This document shows, piece by piece, positions 17,429 through 26,103 of a DNA stretch of 60,594 nt (its first letter is position 1; each line of letters begins with the position of its first letter). The notes below the pieces were generated by a model. That model was not told the DNA's origin and searched no databases. It was given only the letters and a program-made list of their open reading frames with translations. This DNA is from Ruminococcaceae bacterium UBA7080 (GTDB lineage: Bacteria > Bacillota > Clostridia > Oscillospirales > Acutalibacteraceae): the NCBI GenBank assembly GCA_002493595.1, contig DKZG01000021.1, positions 1 to 60,594 on the forward strand. Direction: 5' to 3'. Made by a program: the position numbers and the translations under genes.

Positions 17429-18076
17429 TTACGATCTTGCATTTTGCTTAAGAGTCTGTATTGTCTGTGCCGGATTATCACTTTTAAATACTGCAGAGCC
17501 GGCAACAAAAACATTTGCCCCGGCTGCACCTGCAATTTTAACAGTCTCGGTATTGATCCCGCCGTCAACCTGAATGTCCATTTCAGGGCATTTTTTTCTG
17601 AGTTTTGCTATTTTAGGCATTACCTCTTCCATAAAGCTTTGGCCGCCGAAACCCGGTTCTACAGTCATAACAAGCACCATTGACAGTTTGTTAAGATAAG
17701 GAAAAACTGTATCAATAGGTGTTTTCGGCTTAACTGCAAGAGCCGCCCTGCAGCCGCCGGCGATAATTTTATCAATTGTTTTTTCAATATCGCAGTTGCA
17801 CTCGGTATGAAAAGTGATTATGTCTGCACCGGCTTTAATAAATTCATCGGCATAAAAATAAGGATCACTAATCATAAGATGAACATCAAATGGTATGCTG
17901 CATACTTTTTTCATTGCAGCTATAACGGGTGCACCTATCGAAATATTAGGAACAAAATGTCCGTCCATAACATCAAGATGGATTAAATCTGCTTTTCCGT
18001 TTTCACACTTTTTCAGTTCATCCTTTAAATTTGCATAATCAGATGCAAGCATTGACGGTGAAATCTTAATATCCAT
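17429..18076 (-). CDS. rpe: Ribulose-phosphate 3-epimerase
   Basis: 215-aa TIM-barrel enzyme interconverting ribulose-5-phosphate and xylulose-5-phosphate in the pentose phosphate pathway. Full family signatures: KISPSMLASDYANL, HLDVMDGHFVPNISIG (metal and catalytic Asp), PFDVHLMISDP, MTVEPGFGGQSF, and the phosphate-binding QVDGGIN. Complete length. It heads the operon behind its own promoter. Confidence 0.97.
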   Translation of the reverse strand: MDIKISPSMLASDYANLKDELKKCENGKADLIHLDVMDGHFVPNISIGAPVIAAMKKVCSIPFDVHLMISDPYFYADEFIKAGADIITFHTECNCDIEKTIDKIIAGGCRAALAVKPKTPIDTVFPYLNKLSMVLVMTVEPGFGGQSFMEEVMPKIAKLRKKCPEMDIQVDGGINTETVKIAGAAGANVFVAGSAVFKSDNPAQTIQTLKQNARS

Positions 18077-18108
18077 AAATTATATACCTCTACATAATAA
18101 TTCATACT

Positions 18109-18137
18109 ATTATAATATATTTTATAAATAAAATCAA
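18109..18137 (-). promoter_or_regulatory. Promoter of rpe operon
   Basis: Minus strand TTGATT (18132-18137), 17-bp spacer, TATAAT (18109-18114). Confidence 0.65.
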
Positions 18138-18144
18138 CTTTCAC

Positions 18145-18173
18145 TTGTTTTTAAGGTTTTTATGTAGTATCAT
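18145..18173 (+). promoter_or_regulatory. Promoter of the ABC-F gene
   Basis: TTGTTT (18145-18150), 17-bp spacer, TATCAT (18168-18173), about 40 bp before the ATG, which has an AGGAGG site. Confidence 0.5.
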
Positions 18174-18211
18174 ATATCCGTATTTTATCATACCTAACAG
18201 GAGGAATACAA

Positions 18212-19819
18212 ATGATACAGGCAAATAATATTACTGTTCAGTTTGGCGGAAGGGCATTATTTGAAAGAGTTAATGTTACCTTTTCACCGGGCAACTGTTA
18301 TGGCATTATCGGTGCAAACGGAGCGGGTAAATCCACCTTTTTAAAGGTTCTTTCAGGTGAATTGGAGCCGCAGAAGGGCGAGGTTTTCATTACTCCGGGT
18401 GAAAGGCTTTCTGTGTTAAAGCAGGATCACTTTGCCTACGATGAATACGAGGTAATACGTACTGTTTTAATGGGCAATCCTCGCCTTATTGAGGTTATGG
18501 AAGAAAAGGATGCCCTTTATATGAAAGAGGATTTCACCGAGGAAGATGGAATCAAGGCAGGTGAGCTTGAGGCTGAATTTGCCGATATGGATGGTTGGAA
18601 CGCAGAATCTGATGCTGCCTTTATGCTGAACAAGCTGGGTGTGCCGGATGAGTATCATTATATGCACATGGCGGAACTTCCTTCTGATATGAAGGTGAAG
18701 GTGCTGCTGGCACAGGCTCTTTTCGGTAATCCTGATATACTTCTTCTTGATGAGCCGACAAACCATTTGGATCTTTCTGCTATTCGCTGGCTTGAGAATT
18801 TTTTGCTTGATTTTGAGAATACTGTTATTGTTGTATCGCATGACCGTCATTTTTTGAATAAGGTTTGTACACATATATGCGATGTGGATTTCGGTAAAAT
18901 TCAGCTTTACACGGGTAACTACGACTTCTGGTATGAGTATACACAGATGCGCCAAAGACAGGCAAGAGACCAAAATAAAAAGAATGAGCAGAAAATTAAG
19001 GAATTGCAGGAGTTCATTCAGCGTTTCTCAGCTAATGCTGCTAAATCAAAGCAGGCAACAAGCCGCAAGAAGCAGCTTGATGCCCTTGAAATGATTGAAA
19101 TGCCGGTATCCAGCAGACGTTTTCCCTATGTTGATTTTAAACCGGACAGAGAGTGCGGCAATGATTTGCTGCGTGTTGACCATTTGACAAAAACAATAGG
19201 TGACAGAAAGGTTCTTGATGATATTTCCTTTGTTATCCATCCCAGAGAGAAAGTTGCTTTTGTCGGCTCGGATGTAGTTGCCAAAACAACACTTTTCAAA
19301 ATTATTATGGGTGAAATGGAGCCCGATGAAGGATCATTTAAGTGGGGCGTTACCACTACGCAAAGCTATTTTCCCAGTGACAACAGTGCTTATTTCGACG
19401 GTGTTGACCTTACACTTGTTGATTGGCTCAGACAGTATACCAGCTATACTTTGGAAGCTGATATTCGCGGCTGGCTTGGCAGGATGCTTTTCTCAGGCGA
19501 AGAGGCATTGAAGAAAGCAACTGTACTTTCAGGCGGTGAGCGTGTTCGCTGTATGCTTTGTAAGATGATGCTGTCCGGTGCGAATGTTCTTATTCTTGAT
19601 GAGCCTACCAATCATCTTGATCTTGAGTCAATTACAGCTCTCAATAACGGTCTTATCAGATATCCTGAAACCATTCTTTTTACATCACATGACCATCAGT
19701 TTGTTCAGACTGTAGCTGACAGGATTATTGAAATTTCAGGAAACACAATCCTTGACCGAAAGGGAAGCTATGATGAATTCCTTGAGGATTTTAATGAGGA
19801 CCAGCTTAAAAAGTATTAA
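18212..19819 (+). CDS. ABC-F ATPase (YbiT-like) with one degenerate ATP site
   Basis: 535-aa soluble protein with two ABC domains and the charged linker typical of ABC-F translation factors, which act at the ribosomal E site. NBD1: Walker A GANGAGKST (34-42) and Walker B ILLLDEPTNHLD intact, but the signature is L156-PSDM instead of LSGGQ. NBD2: signature LSGGE (439-443) and Walker B intact, but Walker A is GSDVVAKTT (352-360), lacking the central glycines. In the composite dimer the NBD1 Walker A pairs with the NBD2 signature, so one site is canonical and the other lacks both halves. No transmembrane segments. Single gene with own promoter and terminator. Confidence 0.92.
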   Translation: MIQANNITVQFGGRALFERVNVTFSPGNCYGIIGANGAGKSTFLKVLSGELEPQKGEVFITPGERLSVLKQDHFAYDEYEVIRTVLMGNPRLIEVMEEKDALYMKEDFTEEDGIKAGELEAEFADMDGWNAESDAAFMLNKLGVPDEYHYMHMAELPSDMKVKVLLAQALFGNPDILLLDEPTNHLDLSAIRWLENFLLDFENTVIVVSHDRHFLNKVCTHICDVDFGKIQLYTGNYDFWYEYTQMRQRQARDQNKKNEQKIKELQEFIQRFSANAAKSKQATSRKKQLDALEMIEMPVSSRRFPYVDFKPDRECGNDLLRVDHLTKTIGDRKVLDDISFVIHPREKVAFVGSDVVAKTTLFKIIMGEMEPDEGSFKWGVTTTQSYFPSDNSAYFDGVDLTLVDWLRQYTSYTLEADIRGWLGRMLFSGEEALKKATVLSGGERVRCMLCKMMLSGANVLILDEPTNHLDLESITALNNGLIRYPETILFTSHDHQFVQTVADRIIEISGNTILDRKGSYDEFLEDFNEDQLKKY

Positions 19820-19822
19820 TCT

Positions 19823-19869
19823 AAAAACGGATGGGTATTTCATTCTAATGAGTCCTCATCCGTTTTTTT
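19823..19869 (+). terminator. Terminator of the ABC-F gene
   Basis: Inverted repeat AAAAACGGATG ... CATCCGTTTTTTT just after the stop codon. Confidence 0.85.
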
Positions 19870-20187
19870 AAATGATAATTTAATTTTGAAAATAAATCAG
19901 ATTTTGTTTTAGGACTGCGTTTATATTTATTTGCAGCTTTTGAAATATGCTATAAATAATAATATTTTATTGAAAATATATCATTTTGGATTTTTAATTT
20001 TATTTAAATTCAGTTTAGATATAATAAAAAAGAAGCCTTGATTTGCTAAAAATAAAATTTGACAGGATTTGTATGCGGTTTTAAAAGTTTGTTATCCCAC
20101 ATTGGTATTGCTCTCAAATTACAGAATATGGCTATTATCGTAACATGCCTATTATAGTTTGTAAAATATATATATTTACGAAAAGTA
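19870..20187. other. AT-rich intergenic stretch, no gene seen
   Basis: More than 300 bp between the ABC-F terminator and the PadR promoter. Very AT-rich, no ORF of note, no RNA structure I can defend. Confidence 0.6.
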
Positions 20188-20216
20188 TTAACATCCTTGA
20201 AAAAATATGTTAGAAT
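20188..20216 (+). promoter_or_regulatory. Promoter of the padR-type gene
   Basis: TTAACA (20188-20193), 17-bp spacer, TAGAAT (20211-20216). A perfect tandem 10-bp repeat AATATGTTAG (20204-20213 and 20214-20223) covers the -10 region and the start point, a candidate autoregulatory operator. Confidence 0.55.
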
Positions 20217-20245
20217 ATGTTAGAAAGTATAGAGATGGTGAGATT

Positions 20246-20575
20246 ATGGGACAGAATATTGACAATTTTAAGCGCGGAACGGCAGAAATGCTAGTTCTTT
20301 ATTTACTTAGCAAGGAGGACTTATATGGTTATCAGATAACTCAGTCCTTCGCAGAAAAAAGCGGTGGCGTTTACACGATGCTGGAAGGTTCGCTTTATCC
20401 GATTTTGTATCGCCTTACGGAAGCGGGGTATATCAGCGATTATACCAAGCAGGTTGGCAAGCGCCGTACAAGAAGGTATTATCATCTTGAGGATGCTGGC
20501 AGAGAGTATTACAAAGTGATTCTTTCTGAATATGATTCTATCATAGGCAGTATTGACCGAATTCTTGACAGATAA
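20246..20575 (+). CDS. PadR-family transcriptional regulator
   Basis: 109-aa winged-helix regulator: FKRGTAEMLVLYLLSKEDLYGYQI, GSLYPILYRLTEAGYI (recognition helix) and a RRYYHLEDAGREYY wing are classic PadR. Small one-domain members usually respond to phenolic, lipid or antimicrobial stress and repress a neighbouring transporter or membrane protein gene. None is adjacent here, so the target is unknown. The frame continues upstream to an ATG at 20207, but that lies before the predicted transcription start; ATG at 20246 gives the family-typical N-terminus. Confidence 0.9.
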   Translation: MGQNIDNFKRGTAEMLVLYLLSKEDLYGYQITQSFAEKSGGVYTMLEGSLYPILYRLTEAGYISDYTKQVGKRRTRRYYHLEDAGREYYKVILSEYDSIIGSIDRILDR

Positions 20576-20605
20576 TTAAACCGTAAAGTAATTAATAATA
20601 AAAAC

Positions 20606-20660
20606 AAGCCTTGCAGAGTGCATAATCTGCAGGGCTTAAATATTTTAGTCAATTTTTTAT
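20606..20660 (+). terminator. Terminator after padR-type gene
   Basis: AAGCCTTGCAGA (20606-20617) pairs with TCTGCAGGGCTT (20626-20637), followed by AT-rich DNA and a T-run. A second, similar hairpin (AAGCCTTG 20689-20696 / CAAGGCTT 20712-20719, then a T-run) lies next to the convergent ylmH stop. Confidence 0.6.
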
Positions 20661-20718
20661 TCGTATTCTTTTTATGCAAATCAACCAGAAGCCTTGTAAG
20701 TGTAAAACCTGCAAGGCT

Positions 20719-21432
20719 TTAATATTTTTTTATCTCAATTACCAGGCGCTCTTTTTTCGTTTTTCGAATTTGACCGATATATTGGAATCTGCCGAATCCG
20801 CGCACGGAAATGATATCATTTTCTTTTATTTGATAAGAGCTGTTTTCGGTCAGTCTGCTGTTTACGAATATTTTTTTGCTGTTAAAAAGCTTTGCAGCTT
20901 CACTGCGCGAGAGCTTAAAGGCGGAGCTTATCAGTACATCCAGCCTGAGCGAAGCGGCAAATATTTCGCAGGTTTCAGGGGCTTTTATTATTCCTGTTGG
21001 AAGGGTATCTGTTTTAGTAACTTTGACAGTTGTATGCTTTATCTTTTTTAAAGAGTCCATAATGTACTGCGCTATATGCTCAAGACAAACAAGGTAGGCA
21101 CAGTTATTATCAACAATGATATCGCCGAGCAGCTCTCTTTTTATTCCGAGACCCATAAGGCTGCCGAGAAAGTCACGGTGTGTCAGTGTATCGGAAAATT
21201 TTTGAGAAACGGGGCATATTTCCATATAGGCTATAGGAAAATCACTGTTTTTAATATCCTCACCGAACCCGGCTAAAATGCGTTCTGCCGTTTCGTAGCC
21301 GCCAAAAGCCGTATAGGGCAGATGCAGGGCATTAAGTATACTCTGTTCTTCCATATTTAAGAAATCGCTGAAGGTTTTATATGACCTGTCATAAGCTCTT
21401 TGATACAGTTCATTAAATCTTTTTTCATCCAT
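20719..21432 (-). CDS. ylmH: YlmH-type S4 RNA-binding protein
   Basis: 237 aa. An N-terminal YlmH-specific domain (AYDRSYKTFSDFLN, HRDFLGSLMGLGIKRELLGDI) is followed by a C-terminal S4 domain (RLDVLISSAFKLSRSEAAKLF, about 165-230) that binds structured RNA. In B. subtilis the gene sits in the ylm/division cluster and the protein has been linked to ribosome-associated quality control; here it is not next to sepF or divIVA. Its start lies only 12 nt after the T-run of a strong hairpin, with only a weak GGG ribosome site, so its expression may depend on readthrough or an unusual initiation. Confidence 0.88.
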   Translation of the reverse strand: MDEKRFNELYQRAYDRSYKTFSDFLNMEEQSILNALHLPYTAFGGYETAERILAGFGEDIKNSDFPIAYMEICPVSQKFSDTLTHRDFLGSLMGLGIKRELLGDIIVDNNCAYLVCLEHIAQYIMDSLKKIKHTTVKVTKTDTLPTGIIKAPETCEIFAASLRLDVLISSAFKLSRSEAAKLFNSKKIFVNSRLTENSSYQIKENDIISVRGFGRFQYIGQIRKTKKERLVIEIKKY

Positions 21433-21443
21433 ATTTTTAACCC

Positions 21444-21469
21444 AAAAAAGGGCGCCTTAGGCGCCCTTT
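21444..21469 (-). terminator. Terminator of the secreted-protein gene, directly before ylmH
   Basis: Minus strand: AAAGGGCGCC-TAA-GGCGCCCTTTTTT, a perfect GC-rich stem with T-run. It lies in the 52 bp between the gene ending at 21485 and the ylmH start at 21432. Confidence 0.9.
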
Positions 21470-21484
21470 CAATCTACTGTGATA

Positions 21485-22408
21485 TTATTTAGCAGTTGCT
21501 TTGACGTTCGTTTTAAGATATTCTGCAGAAGCAGGGAAGTGAACATCATATGTTACAAGCACATTAGCAGACTTATCCTTAAGTACGGCAACATTTGCAT
21601 GGTTTACTGAAATGTGAGCCTCCATATGGTAGTCAGCTTTTGTAATAAGACCTGTCTTAGTATCAATTGTAACGGTTGCATAACCGTTTTTGTAATTTAC
21701 AAGACAGTTTTCGGCAGTTGTACCGGACTGCCATGAAAGTGCACTGATTGAGTCAACAACTGAATCAATAGCACCAAGTGTGTTAAACAGGTTACCCTGA
21801 GCATCCATACCTCTGTGAGACATGTTGAATGCTTTTGGCTGAAGCTGAAGTGTGATTGTTCCGTCACCGTTATCCTTAACATTTGTTGCAATAACATCTT
21901 CCGGCTTGAGACGGCATGTTGTAAGACTTCCGTTGCTTTCATCAACATCCTCGGCAGGTGTGCGGTTTGATGATGGAGAAAGGCCGGCGCTGCCCTTTGT
22001 GAAAAGGCCGCCTACAATGCCGGGTACAAGGTTATTGATCATGGCATTTGATTTGCCTTCAATCATAATATCCTTAACCTGAAGATCCTCTTCACCAAGC
22101 ATAGAATACCAGGTTACGGTTTCGCCTGAGTCAAGAACGTATTCCTTTGTCTGAGCCTTTGTCTTATTGTAAGCTTCTGCGTAGTAATTAACAACATCAT
22201 CATTTGTTTTGAAGTCAATACCGGCATATGTATTAGCGGCAAGAGCTTCAATTACAGGTGCATCCGCTTCTTCACTTGTTGATGTTTCTGCATTAGCAGC
22301 AACAGGCACCTCTTTTGTATAAATTACAACAACATTCGCAATAAGAACGATAGCAAGAACGAGTGCTAAAAACACGTTAAGCTTGCCAAGTGTGGACTTT
22401 TTTTTCAT
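21485..22408 (-). CDS. Membrane-anchored extracellular protein of unknown function
   Basis: 307 aa from the ATG at 22408, 8 nt after AAAGGGG; an upstream ATG at 22438 lacks a site. Basic start and one hydrophobic helix (about residues 10-30) indicate a signal anchor. The low-complexity acidic linker AETSTSEEADAP precedes a soluble domain with repeated beta-rich segments (DNGDGTITLQLQPKAF, GYATVTIDTKTGLITKADYHM), suggesting a beta-sandwich. No catalytic motif, lipobox or sorting signal. I do not recognise the family. It has its own promoter and a strong terminator. Confidence 0.75.
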   Translation of the reverse strand: MKKKSTLGKLNVFLALVLAIVLIANVVVIYTKEVPVAANAETSTSEEADAPVIEALAANTYAGIDFKTNDDVVNYYAEAYNKTKAQTKEYVLDSGETVTWYSMLGEEDLQVKDIMIEGKSNAMINNLVPGIVGGLFTKGSAGLSPSSNRTPAEDVDESNGSLTTCRLKPEDVIATNVKDNGDGTITLQLQPKAFNMSHRGMDAQGNLFNTLGAIDSVVDSISALSWQSGTTAENCLVNYKNGYATVTIDTKTGLITKADYHMEAHISVNHANVAVLKDKSANVLVTYDVHFPASAEYLKTNVKATAK

Positions 22409-22452
22409 AAGAATTCCCCTTTTTGCAGTATTTTGCATTATATTACTTTCTT

Positions 22453-22481
22453 ATAATATACTAAAACAAAAAATTTTTCAA
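22453..22481 (-). promoter_or_regulatory. Promoter of the secreted-protein gene
   Basis: Minus strand TTGAAA (22476-22481), 17-bp spacer, TATTAT (22453-22458), 45 bp before the ATG. Confidence 0.65.
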
Positions 22482-22495
22482 TATATTTTTTATTT

Positions 22496-23521
22496 TTATT
22501 TTATAAAGTAGACAGATATTGTCGTTCCGACGTTTAAAATGCTGTCCAGCCTTAGCTCTGCGTTGTGTATATGGGCGATATGTTTTACAATAGCAAGACC
22601 GAGTCCCGTGCCGCCGGTAGCTTTGCTCCTGCTTTTATCTACCCTGAAAAAGCGTTCAAATATATGCTCCTGATATTCTTCGGCTATACCTATTCCCGTA
22701 TCGCTGACAGAAAGTGTTACACCGTCAGGCGTTTTTATTATTTTAACGGTTATATTTCCGTTGTCCTTATTATATCTGATTGCATTATCACAAAGGTTAT
22801 AGATAAGCTCCTCAAGCAGAGTTTGATTTGCCTTAATAAAGGTGCTTTCACCTTCCAGTGTAATCCGAATACCCTTGGATTTTGCATTTATTGATAACAC
22901 CTCAATGCATTGCTTTGCAGTTTCATAAATATCAACAGAGGCAAATACAATTTCCGTATCACTGCTCTCTTCAAGCTGTGAAAGCTGAATGATATCCTCG
23001 CTCAATGTAACAAGCCTGAGTGCCTGCCTGCGTATGATTGAAGCAAAAGGTTTTATATCAGGTTCTTTAGCAATTCCCGCTTCTATAAGCTCAGCATATC
23101 CGGCTATAGAGGTTAAAGGTGTTTTTAATTCGTGCGATACATTTGCCGTAAATTGTTTTTTTTGTTTATCGAGTGCTTTTTGTTTTTCCTTTTCCTGCTT
23201 AAGCGCGTCAACAAGAGGTTTAAGTTCGTCGTAAACCTGTACATTGTCTATATTGTCAAGATTTTTTCCCAGCTCTTCAATCGGTTTAATGATGCTTTTG
23301 GTAATAGCAATACTGATTATAACTGACATTGCCGTAACGGCAATGATTGCAATTGCAAGATAAAGTATTATGTTTGAGAAGTTTCCGCCGGCCAGAAGTT
23401 CAATACGGTCTCTTATTTGATTCGTGCTGCAGGAATAAAATATTGCCACAACAACAATCGTTGTAATGGCAATAACAGCTACTCCGAAGGCAAGAATTTT
23501 TAATAATGTTTTTTTAGTCAT
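22496..23521 (-). CDS. Sensor histidine kinase, PhoR-like
   Basis: 341 aa. Two transmembrane helices (about 9-29 and 51-72) enclose a very short external loop, so the sensor probably reads the membrane or a partner protein rather than a ligand. A HAMP-like linker leads to the HisKA domain with H130 in VSHELKTPLTSIAGYAELIE, then the ATPase with N-box LCDNAIRYN, G1 VSDTGIGI and G2 TGGTGLGLAIVKHI. It directly follows its response regulator (adjacent, no gap) and lies downstream of a Na+/phosphate cotransporter gene, which is the reason for the PhoR suggestion. Confidence 0.9.
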   Translation of the reverse strand: MTKKTLLKILAFGVAVIAITTIVVVAIFYSCSTNQIRDRIELLAGGNFSNIILYLAIAIIAVTAMSVIISIAITKSIIKPIEELGKNLDNIDNVQVYDELKPLVDALKQEKEKQKALDKQKKQFTANVSHELKTPLTSIAGYAELIEAGIAKEPDIKPFASIIRRQALRLVTLSEDIIQLSQLEESSDTEIVFASVDIYETAKQCIEVLSINAKSKGIRITLEGESTFIKANQTLLEELIYNLCDNAIRYNKDNGNITVKIIKTPDGVTLSVSDTGIGIAEEYQEHIFERFFRVDKSRSKATGGTGLGLAIVKHIAHIHNAELRLDSILNVGTTISVYFIK

Positions 23522-24202
23522 TTAATCACCGACCTTGTAACCTACATTTCTTATCGTTTTTATATTTTCACCCGCATTTCCGAGCTTTTTGCGCAGAGAT
23601 TGAATGTGAACATCAACGGTTCTGTTGCCTTGTTCAAAATTATAGCCCCACACAATTTCCATAAGCCTGTCCCTTGTGAGTACAATTCCTTTATTCCTTA
23701 TAAGATGTTTCAGTATCTCATATTCCTTATATGTAAGTTCTATTTCGCTGCCGCTGACATTTACGGTATGTCTCCCCTCGTCAAGCTCAATATTTTTATA
23801 GATTAATATCGGCTTTGGTTTTTTTTCTGTTCGTCTGAGCACGGCTTTAACGCGGGATACGAGTTCCATAACGCCAAACGGTTTGGTGATATAATCATCG
23901 GCACCCATATCCAGTCCCTTAACAGCATCAATTTCACTTGTTTTGGCAGTCACCATAATTACAGGTAGGCTGCTGTACTGCGGGGTATTTCTTATTTTTT
24001 TTAAAAGCAGCATTCCATCATCCTGCGGTAGCATGATATCAAGCAAAACCATATCCGGTATTCTTTTATTTAATGCACTGTAAAATGATGAACCATCTGC
24101 AAATCCCGATACTTCAAAGTTGGAATTTTTAAGCGCATACATTTCCAGTTCGCGGATAGAAGTGTCATCTTCTACAATATATACAAGCTGATTATTTTCC
24201 AT
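23522..24202 (-). CDS. OmpR/PhoB-family response regulator
   Basis: 226 aa. Receiver domain with acidic pocket EDD (11-13), phosphoacceptor D55 in LLDIMLP, and conserved MVTAK and KPFG; C-terminal winged helix with ELTYKEYEILKHLIRNKG and the recognition stretch NRTVDVHIQSLRKKLG. Partner of the kinase encoded next. Position after a phosphate cotransporter and behind a PhoP-box-like element suggests control of phosphate uptake. Confidence 0.93.
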   Translation of the reverse strand: MENNQLVYIVEDDTSIRELEMYALKNSNFEVSGFADGSSFYSALNKRIPDMVLLDIMLPQDDGMLLLKKIRNTPQYSSLPVIMVTAKTSEIDAVKGLDMGADDYITKPFGVMELVSRVKAVLRRTEKKPKPILIYKNIELDEGRHTVNVSGSEIELTYKEYEILKHLIRNKGIVLTRDRLMEIVWGYNFEQGNRTVDVHIQSLRKKLGNAGENIKTIRNVGYKVGD

Positions 24203-24234
24203 AGTTTTCGCAGCCTTTCCTGCAATAGAAACAA

Positions 24235-25995
24235 CTATCTGATAGCATATTTGTTAAGATAATCCTCAAAGCTTTGCATAAAGCTTTTGTTATCCGAATT
24301 TTTAACGCCTTTAAGATAGCTGTGGGTTTGATAGCTGCCCTGTGAAAGTTCAATAATACATACAGCCAGATTAGAGCAGTGATCGGCAATTCGCTCAAAG
24401 GAATTGATGATATCAAAGAACAGCATGCCGTTTTCAATAGAGCATTCGCCGTCGCTCATTCTTTTTGAATGTCTGGCTCTAAGCTGTGCTTTGAGATTAT
24501 TGATTACCTGTTCAAGCGGTTCTATTGTCTGTGCCAGGTCAACGTCGTCGTTTAAAAATGCGTTTGTAGAATTTTCAATGATTTCTTTAACGGCTTTTGC
24601 CATTATATCAAGTTCTTTATTAGCGTCGGAAGAAAAATGAATTTTTTCTTTGTGCATTTTTCTTTTGGTTTTAAGAATATTTACGCCGTAGTCTCCGATA
24701 CGCTCAAAATTTCCTATTGCGTGTGAATATTTGCTGAGTTTCATGGATTCGTCAACACCAAGGTTCATTGAGCTGATTTTTACAAGATATGTTTCGAGCT
24801 GGTCCTCATATTTATCAAGGAGCTTTTCGTTTTCCTTGATTTTTTCATCCTTTACGCGACTGTAAATTTTTATGAAATCAAGGCTCATTAAAATATTTGT
24901 TTTTGCCAGAAGTGCCATTTCATCACAGTGTTCCTTGATTTTATCAAGAGCGTAAGCAGGCGTGAGCAAAAAGCGGTCCTCCACAAGAGAGGTCGTATTG
25001 GCTGCAGTCTCTTCCTGAGGATTATCCTTGATAATTTTATACATAAGTTTTTCATATAGTCCGCCGAAGGGGAAGAGAAGAACTGTTGCAAAAATGTTGA
25101 ATACAGAATGGATAATTGCGATACTTGTAGCATTAACCCTTTCGGTTATGAACGGCATATCAAATATGGCATTGCCGCCGTAGAACACAATCATTGCTGC
25201 CGCAACACCGCTGAGGGCAAGAAAGAGATTGACAAGTGCTGTTCTTTTTGCATTTTTATTTGTACCGATTGATGATATCAAAACCGGTGTGCAGGCACCG
25301 ATATTCATACCCAAAATTATGGGGAAAGCAACCGAGACGGATATAGCTCCCGTAGCCGATAATGCCTGAAGAATACCGACTGAAGCCGATGAGCTTTGGA
25401 GTACTGCCGTAAGGAGTGCTCCGGCAAGTATTCCCAAAAGCGGATTTGAAAATTTAAGCAGAAGATTTGTAAATTCAGGCACATCCTTAAGTCCTGAAAC
25501 AGATGCGCTCATAGTGTTCATACCAATCATTAAGATGGCAAAGCCTAAAAGGATGTTGGCAACGTTCTTTTTTTTGTCGCTTTTTGAGAACATGTGAAGC
25601 ATAACGCCGACAAACGCGAGAATAGGCGCGAAAGATGACGGCTTAAGAAGCTGTATAAAAATATTTGAGCCTTCAATACCGGTCATGGAAAGCAGCCATG
25701 CCGTAACAGTTGTGCCGATATGAGCACCCATTATTATACCGATAACCTGCTTGAGTGCCATAATACCGCTGTTCACAAAGCCGACAGCCATCACGGTAAC
25801 AGCACCTGAGGATTGTATAATGGCCGTTACAACCAGACCGAGCAAAACACCCTTAATTCGGTTGTTGGTCATTTTTTCAAGTATGCTTTCAAGTTTACCG
25901 CCGCTGATTTTTTCAAGACTGTCACCCATTACATTCATTCCGAACAGGAACATTGCCAGTCCGCCAAGCAGCGTAAGAAAATCAAAAATCGTCAT
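24235..25995 (-). CDS. Na+/phosphate cotransporter with C-terminal PhoU-like domain
   Basis: 586 aa. N-terminal two-repeat membrane domain of the NptA/YjbB family with the QSSGAV and QSSSASVG repeats that form the ion/phosphate site, about nine helices. The cytosolic C-terminal part (about 340-560) is helical with PhoU-like character (SMNLGVDESMKLSKYSHAIGN region; FERIADHCSNLAV). It takes up phosphate, or in some members exports it, with sodium. First gene of an operon with the two-component system; GAGGT ribosome site. Confidence 0.92.
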   Translation of the reverse strand: MTIFDFLTLLGGLAMFLFGMNVMGDSLEKISGGKLESILEKMTNNRIKGVLLGLVVTAIIQSSGAVTVMAVGFVNSGIMALKQVIGIIMGAHIGTTVTAWLLSMTGIEGSNIFIQLLKPSSFAPILAFVGVMLHMFSKSDKKKNVANILLGFAILMIGMNTMSASVSGLKDVPEFTNLLLKFSNPLLGILAGALLTAVLQSSSASVGILQALSATGAISVSVAFPIILGMNIGACTPVLISSIGTNKNAKRTALVNLFLALSGVAAAMIVFYGGNAIFDMPFITERVNATSIAIIHSVFNIFATVLLFPFGGLYEKLMYKIIKDNPQEETAANTTSLVEDRFLLTPAYALDKIKEHCDEMALLAKTNILMSLDFIKIYSRVKDEKIKENEKLLDKYEDQLETYLVKISSMNLGVDESMKLSKYSHAIGNFERIGDYGVNILKTKRKMHKEKIHFSSDANKELDIMAKAVKEIIENSTNAFLNDDVDLAQTIEPLEQVINNLKAQLRARHSKRMSDGECSIENGMLFFDIINSFERIADHCSNLAVCIIELSQGSYQTHSYLKGVKNSDNKSFMQSFEDYLNKYAIR

Positions 25996-26073
25996 ATTTT
26001 TACCTCTATGTATAAAAAAATCTTTATTTTTTACTAAACCTTACTAATAGTAAAGGGCTGTGATTAAAAACAG

Positions 26074-26100
26074 ATATAATTTATGTTAAATCTATGTTAA
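26074..26100 (-). promoter_or_regulatory. Candidate PhoP box and promoter of the Na+/Pi cotransporter operon
   Basis: Minus strand carries TTAACA-N5-TTAACA (26095-26100 and 26084-26089), the direct-repeat spacing known for B. subtilis PhoP boxes, then a possible -10 TTATAT (26074-26079) 4 bp further. Only two repeats are clear; four would be a full box pair. Confidence 0.55.
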
Positions 26101-26103
26101 ATT

